The notes below the pieces were generated by a model. It was not told the DNA's origin. It searched no databases and was given only the letters and a program-made list of their open reading frames with translations. From the NCBI RefSeq assembly GCF_003086295.3, contig NC_092044.1, positions 76,718,024 to 76,782,023 on the forward strand: DNA of 64,000 nt, written 5' to 3'. This stretch comes from Arachis hypogaea (taxonomy: Eukaryota; Streptophyta; Magnoliopsida; Fabales; Fabaceae). Within the stretch, counting starts at the first letter, position 1. Every line of letters starts with the position of its first letter. The position numbers were made by a program, and so were the translations under genes. Shown here one piece after another: positions 43,501 through 56,294 of this stretch.

Positions 43501-44773
43501 AGAACCGATTATGATATGAATGTCCAGGCTAAGCTCAAAAGTATATTGAAGTCTTTGAGGAGCTAAGGGAAGTGGAAGAAGGAAGATCAATTCGCTATGC
43601 AGAGGTAGTGCAGAAGAAGATGAAAAAACTGGATTTTGGAAAAAGCAAAAGGGAAACAAAAAGAGAAAGGAGACACAAGCAATCCACAGGATAAAAGGTG
43701 GTAGAGGTCCTTTTTCATTTAGTATTGAATAAGGAGTACATGTATGAAATAGAACATGCCTCCATATCTAGTTGTTTCCTTTTATATCATTTTAGCTTGC
43801 TAGTCTAAGTCCTTATGTCATGTCATCTTGCTTAAGTTGTATGCTTTGTTCCCCATGCTTGAATAAAAGAAAATGTTGTGAAACACAAAAAGAGTAAAGG
43901 TCCATTTTGGTAGAAGATAAAATAAGGTAATGTGGTGGTGCATGCTTGAATACTTAGTAAGTTCACCAATAAAGTTAAAATACATAGTGTTCCCTTAAGT
44001 ATGAACTTAGTTTGCTTTATATGAGACCTTTGTGAATAAAGATCCTTGTAAGAAAGAAAGAAAAAGAAATAACCAAAGAGAAGCCAACATTAGTAGCCAA
44101 GTTAGGCCACTAACGGCATCACTAATGTTGGCAATAGAAAGAAAGAAATAAGGAATAAGCTAGGCACCAATAGCTTGACCCTTAAGATATATGCCTGTGG
44201 TGCTTTTGTATTAGGATATGCTTGGATGATTAGGTTCTAAGGAGTGCTTTATAACTTGATAACTTGGGTTAACTAACTCAGGATTATCAACCAAAAGTCC
44301 ACTATCAAGAGCAACCTAACTACAAAGCATTTAGTGACCCAAAGAGGTGGTAGGCATCAATGTCTCTAGGATTTGAGTGGAAGCCAAGTACCTGTGGGGT
44401 GTGTGTGTTGAGGAGAGGCTTGAGTTAGTAAGTCTGAGGGGTGCTTCATCACCCAACACCTTGAGCCAACTGGGTCGAGAGTGTTGACTGAAAGCTTACC
44501 ATAAAGAGCTGCTTCAACACAGAACACTAAGCTTCAAAAAAAGAATAAATCTCTAGCAAGAAAAGGCAAAAAGTATAAACCAAGGATCAAAGAATAAAGA
44601 GGTTTCATAAAAGCAACAGAGTTAGTGCTTAAGGGGATGTTGTAACCTAAAAACTAATAAATTCATGAGCTTCAAAGATATCTTGCATGAAACCCCATGA
44701 ACCAGAATTAAATGTCTTCCAATAAGGACTTATGTCTATCTTTGCTTTCATTCATTCTTCTTATGCTTTACTA
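43501..44773 (+). other. 3' tail of E, non-coding
   Basis: No ORF. It holds the inverted repeat GCCAACATTAGT (44083-44094) with ACTAATGTTGGC (44121-44132), the same word used in E's LTR array. Confidence 0.55.
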
Positions 44774-44810
44774 CTTGCTTGGGGACAAGCAAGATTTAAG
44801 TTTAGTGTTG
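44774..44810 (+). promoter_or_regulatory. 3' LTR border of E: hairpin plus AAGTTTAGTGTTG
   Basis: CTTGCTTG-GGGA-CAAGCAAG (44774-44793), 4 bases, AAGTTTAGTGTTG (44798-44810), LTR at 44811. One base of the box differs from A, B and G. Confidence 0.7.
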
Positions 44811-47800
44811 TGATGCCTAGGCATCTTAGGCTAGTTTCACAAGCCTTTTTCATTAGTTTTTACTTGGTTTCATGCACTTTCTTAGGCAATAAGTAAGCAT
44901 TTGGATGAGAAATGTATGCATGTCTTGATTCAATCAAACATTGTTATTTATGAGCATTTTCATGAGATTAATGCAAGAATTACTTGATGCTATGAATGAT
45001 GCATTATCTTGTAATTATGGCAAGGCTTTGATGCATTTGTTTGGTTGATGATAGGTAAGGAGAAGCAAAGGCCATAGCGTTAGTGGCCAAAGTTAGCCCA
45101 CTAACGCTATGGTTAACATTGCCAAGAAGGAGAAAGCAATGTTAGTGACCAAAGTTCACTCACTAACATTGCCCAGTAACGTTGGCTCAAGGAGAAGGGA
45201 GGCAACGTTAGTGGCCAAAGTTGGCTTGTAACAACCCTAATTTTTGAGTATGCGAGATATTTTCTGAAGGCACGGAATCCTCCAAAAGATCAGTAAAGGG
45301 AACACCTCTATTATATCATCAAGCATCTCAGTCCTCATTATCATTATGTCATCTTTAAGCTAGAACCTTTTCTGAGGCAAGCTCGATAACGCAATTACGA
45401 AGAACCTAGTTTTTGAACCGTATCGGTTAGGAGTTTTGATTCTGATTTTCGTAAATAGTCTCTGTTTGATGAACCGGACACGATTCATGAGAGAAGAGAG
45501 ATAATAGTATAATATTATCATTATATTAGTATTATAGGGTACTTGAATGATATTATAAGGTTACCTAGTCTGTTTTAGTTAAAAACAGGAAATCGGTTTA
45601 ACCGGGTTCACAGTTTACTGGTGCAGCTTAGCACTAGCACTCTTTGATGACTTTAGCAATGCTAAAGCCGCATTATACATGTTTTATTCTCATATTAAAT
45701 ATGTTACTAGTGTTATTTATGCTAGTAGCTCAAAAAATAATTTTTAGAGATGTTTTTACAAGAGTTCTGATACATCTAGTTTTAGTAGTTATACACCTGA
45801 GATATTTTAATATTATTTTAATCCACCTCCAAGCCAACCAATAACAACTCATCCTACACCCCAAAACACCCAAGGCTGGCTCATTTTCACTTTGTGACCA
45901 AAAATAGGAAGAGAGAAAAAGAGAGAAAAGTTCTTAGTTCCAAATCTTCAAACCTTGATTTCTACTGAACTCAAACTCAAATCAAAACTCCGATTTCACC
46001 AAAAAGATCCTCTCTTCTTCCTCCACATAACCATGTAACTTATCAAGGATGGAAATAAGGTGAGATGGCTGTTCCTTTCCCTTTTCAATTTGGTTTTCAA
46101 GGAAACATGCTTAAACATGTGTTTTCTTGATGTTCTTCCTTAGGAATCATGCTTAACTTGACTTGAGAGCCAAGAACGTTAATTTATAGCAAGTATAAGG
46201 TGAGATATCCCTTCCTAAAGTGCTGAGAGAGATTTGGTCAGTTGAGGGTGTTTGGATTTAATGTTGTTCTTGATGTGATTTAGGAGGAAAAAGTGCTTAA
46301 GGACTACCTAAGGACATAACCGAATCAGGAGCAGCAAAACCAGGTAGGGTGTAACAAAATTAATCTTGATTATTTGTGTTTGAGTTGTGTGAATGTTGTA
46401 TGATTTGGCTGTGCTAAAAATTGGTTGCATATATGATTGATTCTTGGTGAAAATTTGGTGAAATTTTGATGAAATTTGATGAAATTCAAGCATAGAGTTT
46501 ATATTCTTGGAGCTTGTGGAAAAATGAAACCCTAGGATTAAATTGAGGTTTAATTTGTGTTAAAAGCATGTAGAAAAGATGGGGTTTTACTGGCTGGGAA
46601 TTTATTTTGAATTATGGTAAAAATCGGTTGCTGAAAAGACTGAAAAACGGGTAAAAACAAAGAAAGAATCTGAAGAATTTACGAAGAACACGAAGAACAC
46701 TTTGAGTGTGGTGAAGAACACTAAAGAACACCTTTTAGATATTAAGAAGGGAAAGGTTGTAATTATTTTGGTGTTTAAGGGGTTATTTGGTAATTTCTGA
46801 AAGTTAGGATGGTTAAAGTAGAAATATTAAAAGTTACCGGGGTAAAAAGTTAATTTTAAAGGTTAAAAGTTAAAGTGGGGTAATTTTCAAAAATTTAATA
46901 TAATAAATAATAATAAAATATTAAATAATAATATTTAATTAAAAATAATATTTTAATAAAAATAATAAAATAATGCGGAAAAGGCAGTTTTCTGTAAAAG
47001 CTTTAGAAAGACAATTTTAAGCGCAGAATCTCATAATTACCTTCATAAAACACTTAGGGAGTGGTAATAACATGTTAGTGAGGCAACGATAAAAGAAAGA
47101 TAAAAAGTTGAAGAAAATATAAAAATCAAAGAAAAAGTCTGTAAAGTGTTAATGACAGAGACTAGCGAACGAACTAGTGCAACATAGTTAGTACTTGAGT
47201 TGTGCCTAAGGTTAGGTATTATATGAAAAGTTAAACTGTTTTAGTATAGACTTAATGAACCTATACTTGGGACAGGCTAACTATTCATACCGATATTTAC
47301 ATAAGCTTTAAATACATATGTTAAATAGAGAAATCAGAGTAAAGAAACATAGAGAACAGAGTAATCAGAGAAAAGTAAGGAGATACAGAGAAGAGAGTAA
47401 TCAGAGCAGAGAAAAGAGGCAAAGAAAAAAGAGTAGTATGATAAAAAGTAGAGGACCTGTTGAAGGGTCATTTGTTGCTTGAAGCAACCCAAGAGGTGCT
47501 TGTTTATTTATTTGTTGCATTAAGGCAAGTTCAGAGTTATTTGTTTGTTCATCTGCTACATTGAGGCAGTCAGATAGATGGTGGTGCGACCACTGAGAAT
47601 GCTTTCCTGTGGTACAGATCCATATTTTAATTCTGTAAGGCAGAGAGGTTATTTCATGTGACAGAAGTACTGTGACCACCTATTCCATTTCTGTAGTGGC
47701 AGAGGGGTTATTTCCTGTATATAGAAGGTGTGTCGGCATACATCCCTGCAATGACAGATGTGTTATTTCCTGCGTGTAGTGGACCCTGTGGTGGCAGAGG

Positions 47801-50309
47801 GGTTATTTCCTGTACAGAGGGGTATAGTCAACTGGAAAGCCATTCCCGTTTCAGCTGCTTTGGGTTACGTTGAGAGCGGGTAGAAACCGACAGATGAGCT
47901 CATTACCTGTACTAGGGATAGACATGCATCATACTTGGTTGTGTATTTCCTCTATTCTGATTGTTGTATGAATGTATGCTTTCCTTGTTTGTATTCTATT
48001 ATCTGTGTTTGTGTTATTTTCTTGTATTCTTCTGTTTGTGTTATGCTATCTATTTTCTCTCTCTTCCCTATTTATCTATATCTTCTATTTACTGTTTTCT
48101 TTATTCTACTATTTGCCTGCTAAATAACACAAAATTAATGAACTTAACTAATAACCCCGACCCTACTAAGAACTCCCTAGTTCTTACCCATTTTCTCTCC
48201 CTTCCCCCTTCAGATGGAAACATGAGTACCCTTCTGTAGTTCACTGATGACCGTTTGCAAAAAGGATTCTGCTCTAGATAGTCTTCTGAGTCTAGGGTAA
48301 ATCTCGTTCTCTGTTTATATATATATATATATTGTGAGACCAGCCAACATCTACACCCCGTTTGTATGCAAACTTTAACTTAAATCCTATGTACGAGACT
48401 CCTGTTATGTAGCTGCTTGATGAGGAACCAGAGAGATGTCATATGGCAATGACTGATTGTGCAGAGGAGTAGTAGATGATGTTCCACCTTTTGATGATGT
48501 TTCACCTGACTTGAGTTTTGAAGACTTAGAATGTATTTTCCCTTACTTTAGTAGTTTAAAGGGACTAGGTCAGTATAGAGTCTAGGCTAGCCTGGGTGCC
48601 AGCTTATGGTCTTCTTGAACAGGTCAGGGCCTGGGATGTTGTATGTATATATATGTATATAGATATTATTTAGTTATATCTAGGGGTGTTCTAACTAAAA
48701 GGATATACTCTAATAAAGGCTGGATCACGGAATGTTATCAACTGCTTGAGATCTATTTATGTGTGGTTGTCTATAACTGATTTATCTATTATTATTTGGG
48801 AATTGATTATGAATGATTCTGTTTATTAATCCAAACGTTTAAAAAAAAGTACCTCGCAGAATAACTATATTTTTAACAACGAATCAGGCTCATAAAACAA
48901 ATAATAGATAATAATTAGGAAGACAAGTTGGTAGCGCTCAGTTTCTAGTATGATCATGATGTACCAGAAATTGGGTCGTTACATGGTCACTAACGTTGCT
49001 AATAACGTTGCCAAGGAAGAGGGAAGCAACATTAGTGGCCCAAGTTGGCTCACTAACGTTGCCCATTAATGTTGCCAAGGTGACAAGCAACGTTGGTGGC
49101 CCAAAGATAGCTCACCAACGTTACTAGCAAAGGGGAGGTGCCAACGTTAGTGTGCTAACGTTACCTAAAGTTAGCACACTAACATCTTCAATAATTTCAA
49201 GAGGAATGCATGGAAAATTTGTCAGCGACGCGTATACGTGGGCAACGCGTACGCGTGACTGAAAGAGCGTTATTAGCACTGTTAGTGAACTAACACCAGT
49301 GGCAACGTTCCTAGAGGCTTTTGAAGGCAACATTAGTGCCACCTTTAGTGCACTAACGTTGGTGACTAACTCCAATATTGATTTCATCCCAATGGCACCC
49401 ATGCAAATATATGAATGTTAGTGAGCTAACGCCAATGTCAACATCAGAAAGAGCCACTCCTAACTTGCTTCAAATAAGGACAAAGCCCACATCCAAAGAA
49501 TTGAAGAATGATATGGGAAAGTGTATAAATAGGATAGTTTTTGAAGTTAGAGAGGAGGTTGGGAAGGGACCCTAATTGGGAAACCCTGAATCATTCATAG
49601 AAATTAGTTTGGAGCTCTATCTCTCACAACTCTCTTGATCAACACCATTCAGGAGGAATTGAGATCTTGAGATCTTGTGTGGCTCATGGATAAGAGAAAT
49701 GAACTTAACCTCTTCTCATAACAATTATATCAAGGAATTCGCAAATTGATTGTGTTTGGAGAAATTGGGTTGCCAAAGAATTGGGACTCAATTAATTACA
49801 GTCCGCCATAGATTTACTTTATATGATTGAGAATGAAGTTGAGACCCATTGATTCATGATAGATTATGATATCTCCAATCCCTAATGAATCTTTCTATTT
49901 ATTATTCTTCACTTTGATTTCCTTGAGTTCACTTTACTTGCCTTGAATTTACTGCTTCATTTAAATCCCAGCACCCAAAGCCCCTTTACATTTCATGCTA
50001 TTTACTTTCCATTGTCATTTATATTCTTGCCTTTACTTTCTTGCTATTTAAGTTTCAAGCTCATTTAAGTTTCTTGCCATTTAAGTTTCCGCAATTTACT
50101 TTTAGCAATTTAATTTCTAGCAATTTACTTTCTGTTGATTCAATTTCACTCAAATCATCAATTACTCGCTTGACTAGACAAATCACCTAACTAAAATTGC
50201 TCAATCCGTCAATCCCTGTGGGATAGACCTCACTCTAAAGTGTGTTATTACTTGATGATTCGGTACACTTGCCGAAGGAGATTTGTGCTATGCAAATTCC
50301 CGATCATCA
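44811..50309 (+). repeat. 3' LTR of E, interrupted by solo LTR I
   Basis: It starts T then GATGCCTAGGCATC, a perfect 14-base palindrome, and ends CATCA at 50309. The pieces are 44811-45226 and 48984-50309. It carries an array of AACGTTAGTG/CACTAACGTT words (45075-45226, 48984-49440), plus one GACGCGTATACGTG-type stretch at 49227-49258. The U5 hairpin is CACT-CTAA-AGTG (50231-50242) before TTATTACTTG. Confidence 0.85.
45227..48983 (+). mobile_element. Solo LTR I, large, TGTAAC...GTTACA family
   Basis: The ends are TGTAACAACCC and GGGTCGTTACA, inverted repeats with one mismatch. The target word TGGCT is on the left (45222-45226) and TGGT on the right (48984-48987), a TSD with a likely one-base loss; uninterrupted copies of the same array word support the site. 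It is 3757 bp with no coding region. Inside are four diverged copies of GGCAGAGGGGTTATTTCCTG at about 47638, 47696, 47751 and 47794, and a (TA)n run at 48316-48332. The ends look like chromovirus-type LTRs; the family is not assigned. The U3, U5 and word features of the other LTRs are absent. Confidence 0.82.
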
Positions 50310-51671
50310 GACAACTGACGAATTATCTTGTTGCTTAGATTAGGTAATTTTCTTTTCTTTACAGGTTTTGTCTTATTTTATTTGAGTCTTTTATTTTCTT
50401 TTCAAAAAGTTTTCAAAAATCTTTTCTTTTCTTTATCAATTTTAATTTTTGTTGGAGTCTTTTGTTCTTGTTCTTGTTCTTGTTCGAATTTCTTTGAGTC
50501 TTTTTCTAAAAATGTTTAGAAATAATGTCTTTTGTTTGGATCTTGTGTCAATATTTAAGTTTGGTGTCTTCTTGAGTCTTTTCTTTTAAATTTTTTCGTA
50601 AATTAGTGTCAATTTTTAAGTTTGGTGTCTTTTGCATGTTCTTGTTTTCTTTGAATTCTTTGAGTTTTGTTTTTGGTGTTCCTCTTGATCTTCAAAGTGT
50701 TTTTATTTTACTTCTTGTTTTGATTTTAAAAGTGTTAAGTTTGGTGTCTTTTGGTGTTTTTCCTTTCAATTTTCGAAAGTTTAGTATCTTAGATCTAAAA
50801 ATTTTAAGTTTGGTGTCTTTTTGTGTGTTTTTATCTTTCTCCATTAAATTCAAAAATAAAAAATATCTTTTCTATCTTTATTTTAAATTATTTTCGAAAA
50901 TTTCAAATTAAATTTCAAATTTTAATTTCAAAATCAAAATCATATCTTATCTTAATTTCAAAATCAAATCTTTTTTTTCAAAAATCAAATTTCAAATCTT
51001 ATCTTTTTAAAATCTTTTAAAATCTTTTCTTTTAAAATTTGATTCTTTCTTATCTTATCCTTCTTTTAAAATTTAAAATTCCAAATCTTTTTAAATTAGA
51101 AACTAATTTTTTGATTTTGATTTCAAATCTTTTTAATTTAAAACTTATCTTTTTCTTAACTTCCTTATCTTATCTTTCTTACCTAACTTCCTAACTAATC
51201 TTTAATTTAATATCTTTCCTATCTTATCTTCTTTTAAATTTTAAAATTAAATCTTTTTCAAAAATTTTCAATTCTTATCTCATCTTGTTGACTTTTTCAA
51301 ATATTTTCAGAATCAAATCTTTTCTAATCTTCTATCTTATCTTCTTTTCAAATCTTTCTTAATTAGTTACTTGTTCTCTTTCTTCTTTTTCAAAACTTCC
51401 TAACTAATTCTTCTCTCTTCTATTTCTCTCCCTTCTATTTTCGAAATTCATCAATTAATTTTCAAATCTTTTTAGTTAGTGGTGTGCACAAATCTGTGTT
51501 TTTTGCCACCTATGCGGCCGCACAAGCCTGTGCGTCCACACACTCCATAGCATGCCCTGAGGTCGCAGCGCCAGTGCAGCCTGTGCGTGTGCGCTACTCT
51601 ATTTTTGGTGACTTGTGCGTGCGCACAGCTATGTGCGTATGCACACATTCCCCTTGTTTTGTGCACATAGA
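50310..51671 (+). other. Leader-like sequence J without primer site
   Basis: GACAACTGACGAATTATC at 50310 equals the start of A's leader 37 bases after its LTR, but no primer site precedes it. The rest is an AT-rich leader with four TTAAGTTTGGTGTC boxes (50555-50815) and TCGAAA palindromes. It ends at G. It is either E's target element or a leader whose LTR-proximal 37 bases were deleted. Confidence 0.6.
51481..51665 (+). repeat. GTGCG/CGCAC palindromic word array (J)
   Basis: TGTGCACA, GCGGCCGC, TGTGCGTGCGCACA and GTGCGTATGCACAC lie within 185 bases. This is a sixth word type, again near-palindromic and GC-rich in an AT-rich setting. Confidence 0.65.
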
Positions 51672-54635
51672 TGGTGCACGAAAATTACTTCACACTATGT
51701 AATTCCGCACAACTAACCAGCAAGTGCACTGGGTCGTCCAAGTAATACCTTACGTGAGTAAGGGTCGAATCCCACGGAGATTGTTGGCTTGAAGCAAGCT
51801 ATGGTTATCTTGTAACTCTTAGTCAGGATATAATATCAATAATAATTTTTAGTTTTAATTGTAAAAAGTCAAAGGGCATAAAATAAATGATTGTTACTCA
51901 ATAATGGAGAATATGTTGGAGTTTTGGAGATGCTTTGTCTTCTGAATTCATGTAACATAATGCTTCCTCACTTTCAAAAGTGCAAAGTTCCTTCCATGGC
52001 AAGCTGTATGTAGGGCGTTACCGTTGTCAATGGATACTTCCCATCATCTCAGTGAAAATGGTCTAAATGCTTTGTCACAGCACGGCTAATCATCTGTTGG
52101 TTCTCGATCATGTCGGAATAAGATCCATTGATCTTTTTATGTCTGTCACTACGCCCAACAATCGTGAGTTTGAAGTTCGTCACAGCTATTCTATCCTTGA
52201 ATCCTACTCGGAATATCACAGACAAGGTTTAGACTTTTTGGATTCTCATGAATGCCGCCATCAATCCTAGCTTATTGATGCGTGAGCATCTTGTCTATCT
52301 TTTCCTAGTGAATTTGCATCTAATTTATTGAGTTTAATTTAGAATTAATTATATTTTAGCCACTATGGATGCTATTTTGAGTTTTGTGCAATTTTATTTA
52401 TTTTAGGTAGCATTCGGAGGGATTTGATGAAGTTTCTGCAGAGAAAAAGAAGAAACCAAAGAGATGACCAGCGAAGACCGACGCGGACGCATTGCTCACG
52501 CGACCGCGGGGAATGGAGAAATCGCAATGACGCGATCGCATGCCTGGCGCGAACGCGTGGACTGGAATCTGCGCAAATGACGCAAGCGCGTGGTCGACGC
52601 GGACGCGTCACATGCGCGATCTGCAATAATACAGAAAACGCTGGTTATAATTTCTGGGCTATTTTGACCCACCTTCCAGCCCAGAAAACACATATTAGAA
52701 GCTGGAGAATGGACAAAGCAAGTGGTCCCCACCCATCAACTGAAAATCTGTTAATTAATTCGAATTTAAATTCAAATCTTATCTTTTAGGAAAAGATATT
52801 ATTTTTATTTTTAGATAATTAGATTTTAAATTAATTAGGATTAGTTATAAAAAAAGGGAGACTTCTCTTCTATTAGGTACATTACATTAGAGGGATTCCG
52901 TTAGGAAATTCTATACAAATTTACATTCGACATTCCATGAGCAACTAAACCTCTACTGTTAAGGTTAGGAGCTCTGTCTATTTGTATGGATTGATTTTAT
53001 TACATTTTCTATTTTAATTTATGTTTTGGATTTATATTTAAGAATTGTTTTCACTCTTTATCTTATGAATTTGGGTGGAACGGAAGTATGACCCTCTTTC
53101 TATTTGAGTTCTTGTAAAACTTGGAAAAGCTCTTTACTTGAACGACAGCTTGAAAACATATTCTTCTAAATTTTAATTATTTGGATTTAATGGGATACGT
53201 GACATATAATCTCCTTATTTTTGGGTAATTAGAATTTTTGTGGCATATAAACTGAAAATTGATCATGTACCCTTTAATTGGAATTAATTGACCAAGGAAT
53301 TGGCAGTTAATGAATTTTAGAGGAGACTAGGAAGGTCTAAGGAATTAGGGTCTAGTCACATATAGTTTGCCATAAATTAAATCCTACATAATTAAAATAG
53401 TTAGTAAGAAAAGTTAGTCCGGAAAAATAGATAACTCTGAAGCCTTAACTGTTTATCCATATTTTTTTCCCAATTTATTTAATTGTCTACACTTTTGATA
53501 TTTTGAATTCGAACTTAAACCTTTTAAACATCTCAAAACCAATTTTTGCTTGCCTAACTAATCAAATCAATCAACCATTATTGCTTGATCCATCAATCCT
53601 CGTGGGATCGACCCTTACTCACGTAAGGTATTACTTGGTACGACCCGGTGCACTTGCTAGTTAGTAAGTGTGGGTTATAAATTCTGCACCACTTATACCA
53701 CGAAGATTCTAATTAAGGATTCTAAGAGATACTCATTCAATCTGATGCAGAACGGACGTGGTTGTCAAGCACACATTCATGGATTGAGGAAGGTGATGAG
53801 TGTCACGGATCATCACCTTCTTCATAGTGAAGCGTGAATGAATATCTTAGATAGGAACAAGCATGTTTGAATGAAAAACAGAAATAATTGCATTAATTCA
53901 TCGAGACGCTGCAGAGATCCTCACCCCCAACAATGGAGTTTAGAGACTCATGCTATCAAAGAGTATAAAATTCAGATCTAAAAATTTCATGAGATACAAA
54001 TAAGTCTCTAAAAGTTGTTTAAATACTAAACTAGTAACCTAGGTTTACAGAAAATGAGTAAACTAAGATGGATAGTGCAGAAATCCACTTCTGGGGCCCA
54101 CTTGGTGTGTGCTGGGGCTGAGACTTAAGCTTCTCACATGCCTGGGCTGTTTCTGGATTTGAACGCCAAGTTGTAACCTGTTTCTGGCGTTGAACTCCAA
54201 CTTGTAACCTGTTTCTGGCGCTGAACGCCAGACTGCAACATGAAACTAGCGTTGAACGCCAGTTTACGTCATCTATTTTCGTGCAAAGTATGGACTATTA
54301 TATATTTCTGGAAAGCCCTGGATGTCTAATTTCCAATCCAATTGAGAGCGCGCCAAGTGGACTCCTGTAGCTCCAAAAAATATATTCCGAGTGCAGAGAG
54401 GTCAGAATCCAACAACATCAGCAGTCCTTTTTCAGCCTTAATCAGATTTTTGCTCAGCTCCCTCAATTTCAGCCAGAAAATACCTGAAATCACAGAAAAA
54501 CACACAAACTTATAGTAAAGGCCAGAAATATGATTTTTGCCTAAAAACTAATAAAAATCTACTAAAAACCAACTAAAACATACTAAAATCTACATGAAAT
54601 TACCCCCAAAAAGCGTATAAAATATCCGCTCATCA
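51672..54635 (-). repeat. 3' LTR of G, interrupted by solo LTR K
   Basis: In minus sense it starts TGATGAGCGGATATTTTATA at 54635 and ends CGTGCACCA at 51672. U5 hairpin CCTTAC-GTGA-GTAAGG (51748-51763). U3 hairpin: TGGAAA/TTTCCA around 54310-54335. GGCGTT words at 54155-54265. Without K it is about 1.54 kb. Confidence 0.92.
52276..53691 (+). mobile_element. Solo LTR K
   Basis: It begins T then GATGC-GTGA-GCATC and ends TCTGCACCA. Perfect TSD CTTAT (52271-52275 and 53692-53696); the intact site is visible in G's other LTR near 63572-63576. 1416 bp, GACGCG words at 52480-52610, U5 hairpin 53613-53628. It is younger than G, since G's other LTR lacks it. Confidence 0.95.
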
Positions 54636-54672
54636 CAACACCAAACTTAAACTATTGCTTGTCCTCAAGCAA
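54636..54672 (-). promoter_or_regulatory. 3' LTR border of G: hairpin plus AAGTTTGGTGTTG
   Basis: In minus sense: TTGCTTG-AGGA-CAAGCAA (54672 to 54655), 6 bases, AAGTTTGGTGTTG (54648 to 54636), LTR. Confidence 0.72.
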
Positions 54673-55698
54673 CTAGATAAATAAAGTAGGATAAAAAGAA
54701 ATTAAGAAGCAATAATATCTCAGAGTTTCAAGTGAAGCTTAGATTCTAAGTAGATGAGCGGGACTAGTAGCTTTTTGCTTCTCAACAGTTTTGGCATCTC
54801 ACTTTATCCTTTGAAATCCAGAATGATTGGCATCCATAGGAACTTAGAATTCAGATAGTATTATTGATTTTCCTAGTTTAGTATGTTGATTCTTGAACAC
54901 AGTTACTTGATGAGTCTTGGCCGTGGCCCTAAGCACTTTGTTTTCCAGTATTACCACCGGATATATAAATGCCACAGACACATAACTGGGTGAACCTTTT
55001 CAGATTGTGACTTAGCTTTGCTAAAGTCCCCAATTAGAGGTGTCCAGAGTTCTTAAGCACACTCTTTTGCTTTGGATCACGACTTTAATCACTCAGTCTC
55101 AAGCTTTTCACTTGGACCTGCATGCCACAAGAACATGGTTAGGGACAGCTTGATTTAGCCGCTTAGGCCTGGATTTATTTCCTTGGGCCCTCCTATCCAT
55201 TAATGCTCAAAGCCTTGGATCCTTTTCACCCTTGCCTTTTGGTTTTAAGGGTTATTCGCTTTTCTTTTTCTTTATCCAATGATTCCTTTCTTTTTTCACC
55301 ACTTTTTTTCACTGCTTTTTCTTGCTTCAAGAATCAATTTCATGATTTTTTAGATCATCAATAATATTTCTCTTGTTCATCATTCTTTCAAGAGCCAACA
55401 ATTTTAACATTCACGAAATTCAATATAAAAAATGTGTATTGTTCAAGCATTCATTTAGAAGATAAAAATTGCCACCACATCTAAATAATTAGAATTTTCC
55501 TTATTAAAAACTAGAAAAATATTACCTCTTTATTCTAAAAATCTACTATTTTATTCATGTTTGATGATGATGAGAAAAAAATAAATTATGGCTTAATTGG
55601 AGATAAAATCAAAATAGAGATACTAATTACTACTACTAATATATAACTTCTAAGGTAAATTCCTAATAAGAACAATTATCACAGAGTTAAGTTTAAGA
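54673..55698 (-). other. Conserved 3' tail of G
   Basis: Non-coding; 54780-55240 aligns by eye with A's 9200-9650 and, in part, F's 32720-32930. AT-rich beyond. Confidence 0.62.
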
Positions 55699-56000
55699 TT
55701 AGGACTCAACAACCTTTGGTTTGGGAGATGATGGGTGCTCCTTCAACTTGTGGGTGTCTGGTCCTTCAAGAGACAGCTTCTGGTGCTTCAACTCCTGTAT
55801 CTCTGGATATTCATCTTCTTTCAGATCGAATTTAACTTCTGGGATCACTGATCTCAGACCCATTATTTTGTGGTAATGGTCTGCATGTTCTTTGGTTAAG
55901 AACTTCTCTTAATTCCACAGTGGTTTTGGAATATTCTCTTTCTTCCCTCTTGAAGTAGTTTGTTTTCCCTTAAGTGCAATGATCTTGATGAGTTTTAGCT
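55699..56000 (-). pseudogene. ORF3 stump of G
   Basis: A frame of about 100 codons ends TAA at 55699-55701. It has an in-frame TAA after KPLWN, then EKFLTKEHADHYHKIMGLRS and FDLKEDEYPEIQELK, which recall A's ERFISKAHQDHFYDVV and NKNEYPEIRHEIQ. The remaining 250 or more codons of ORF3 are absent and replaced by a short Lys/Pro-rich tail. No ATG is evident at the expected place. Confidence 0.55.
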
Positions 56001-56015
56001 CAGTGATCACGGAAC

Positions 56016-56051
56016 ACACCAAACTTAGAGGTTTGCTTGTCCTCAAGCAAA
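56016..56051 (-). promoter_or_regulatory. Hairpin plus AAGTTTGGTGT before ORF3 stump (G)
   Basis: In minus sense: TTTGCTTG-AGGA-CAAGCAAA (56051 to 56032), 5 bases, AAGTTTGGTGT (56026 to 56016). Confidence 0.68.
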
Positions 56052-56294
56052 GAAAGGAAAGGAGAAGAATAGAAGGAGGGGCAAATTCGAAAATTCAAAA
56101 GATATGATGAGATTTTAAAAAGGATAACTTTGAATTCAAAAAGATAATATGATGAGTTTGAAAAAAGAATTCAGAAGAAATTAAAAAGATTTGAAAAGAT
56201 GAGAGTTTGTAATATGTTTATGCAAGAAACCATGAATTGAAACATGAAAATTGAAAAAATTTGAAGTGAAAACGAATTTACCTCCTCCCCACAA

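Larger units (their letters stand above)
30046..50309 (+). mobile_element. Element E: Athila-like element, 5' part lost
   Basis: The integrase end (30046-30242), hairpin, ORF3 (31508-32107 and 43016-43500), tail, PPT-like border and a complete 3' LTR (44811-50309) are present. The 5' LTR, gag and most of pol are missing left of about 30045, where B begins in the opposite direction. Interruptions: F (TSD AGAGC), an LTR piece 41860-43015, and solo LTR I. Confidence 0.82.

Noticed and set aside
43450..43659. Minus-strand ORF near 43.5 kb
   Set aside because: It is the complement of the plus-strand ORF3 tail; no independent support.
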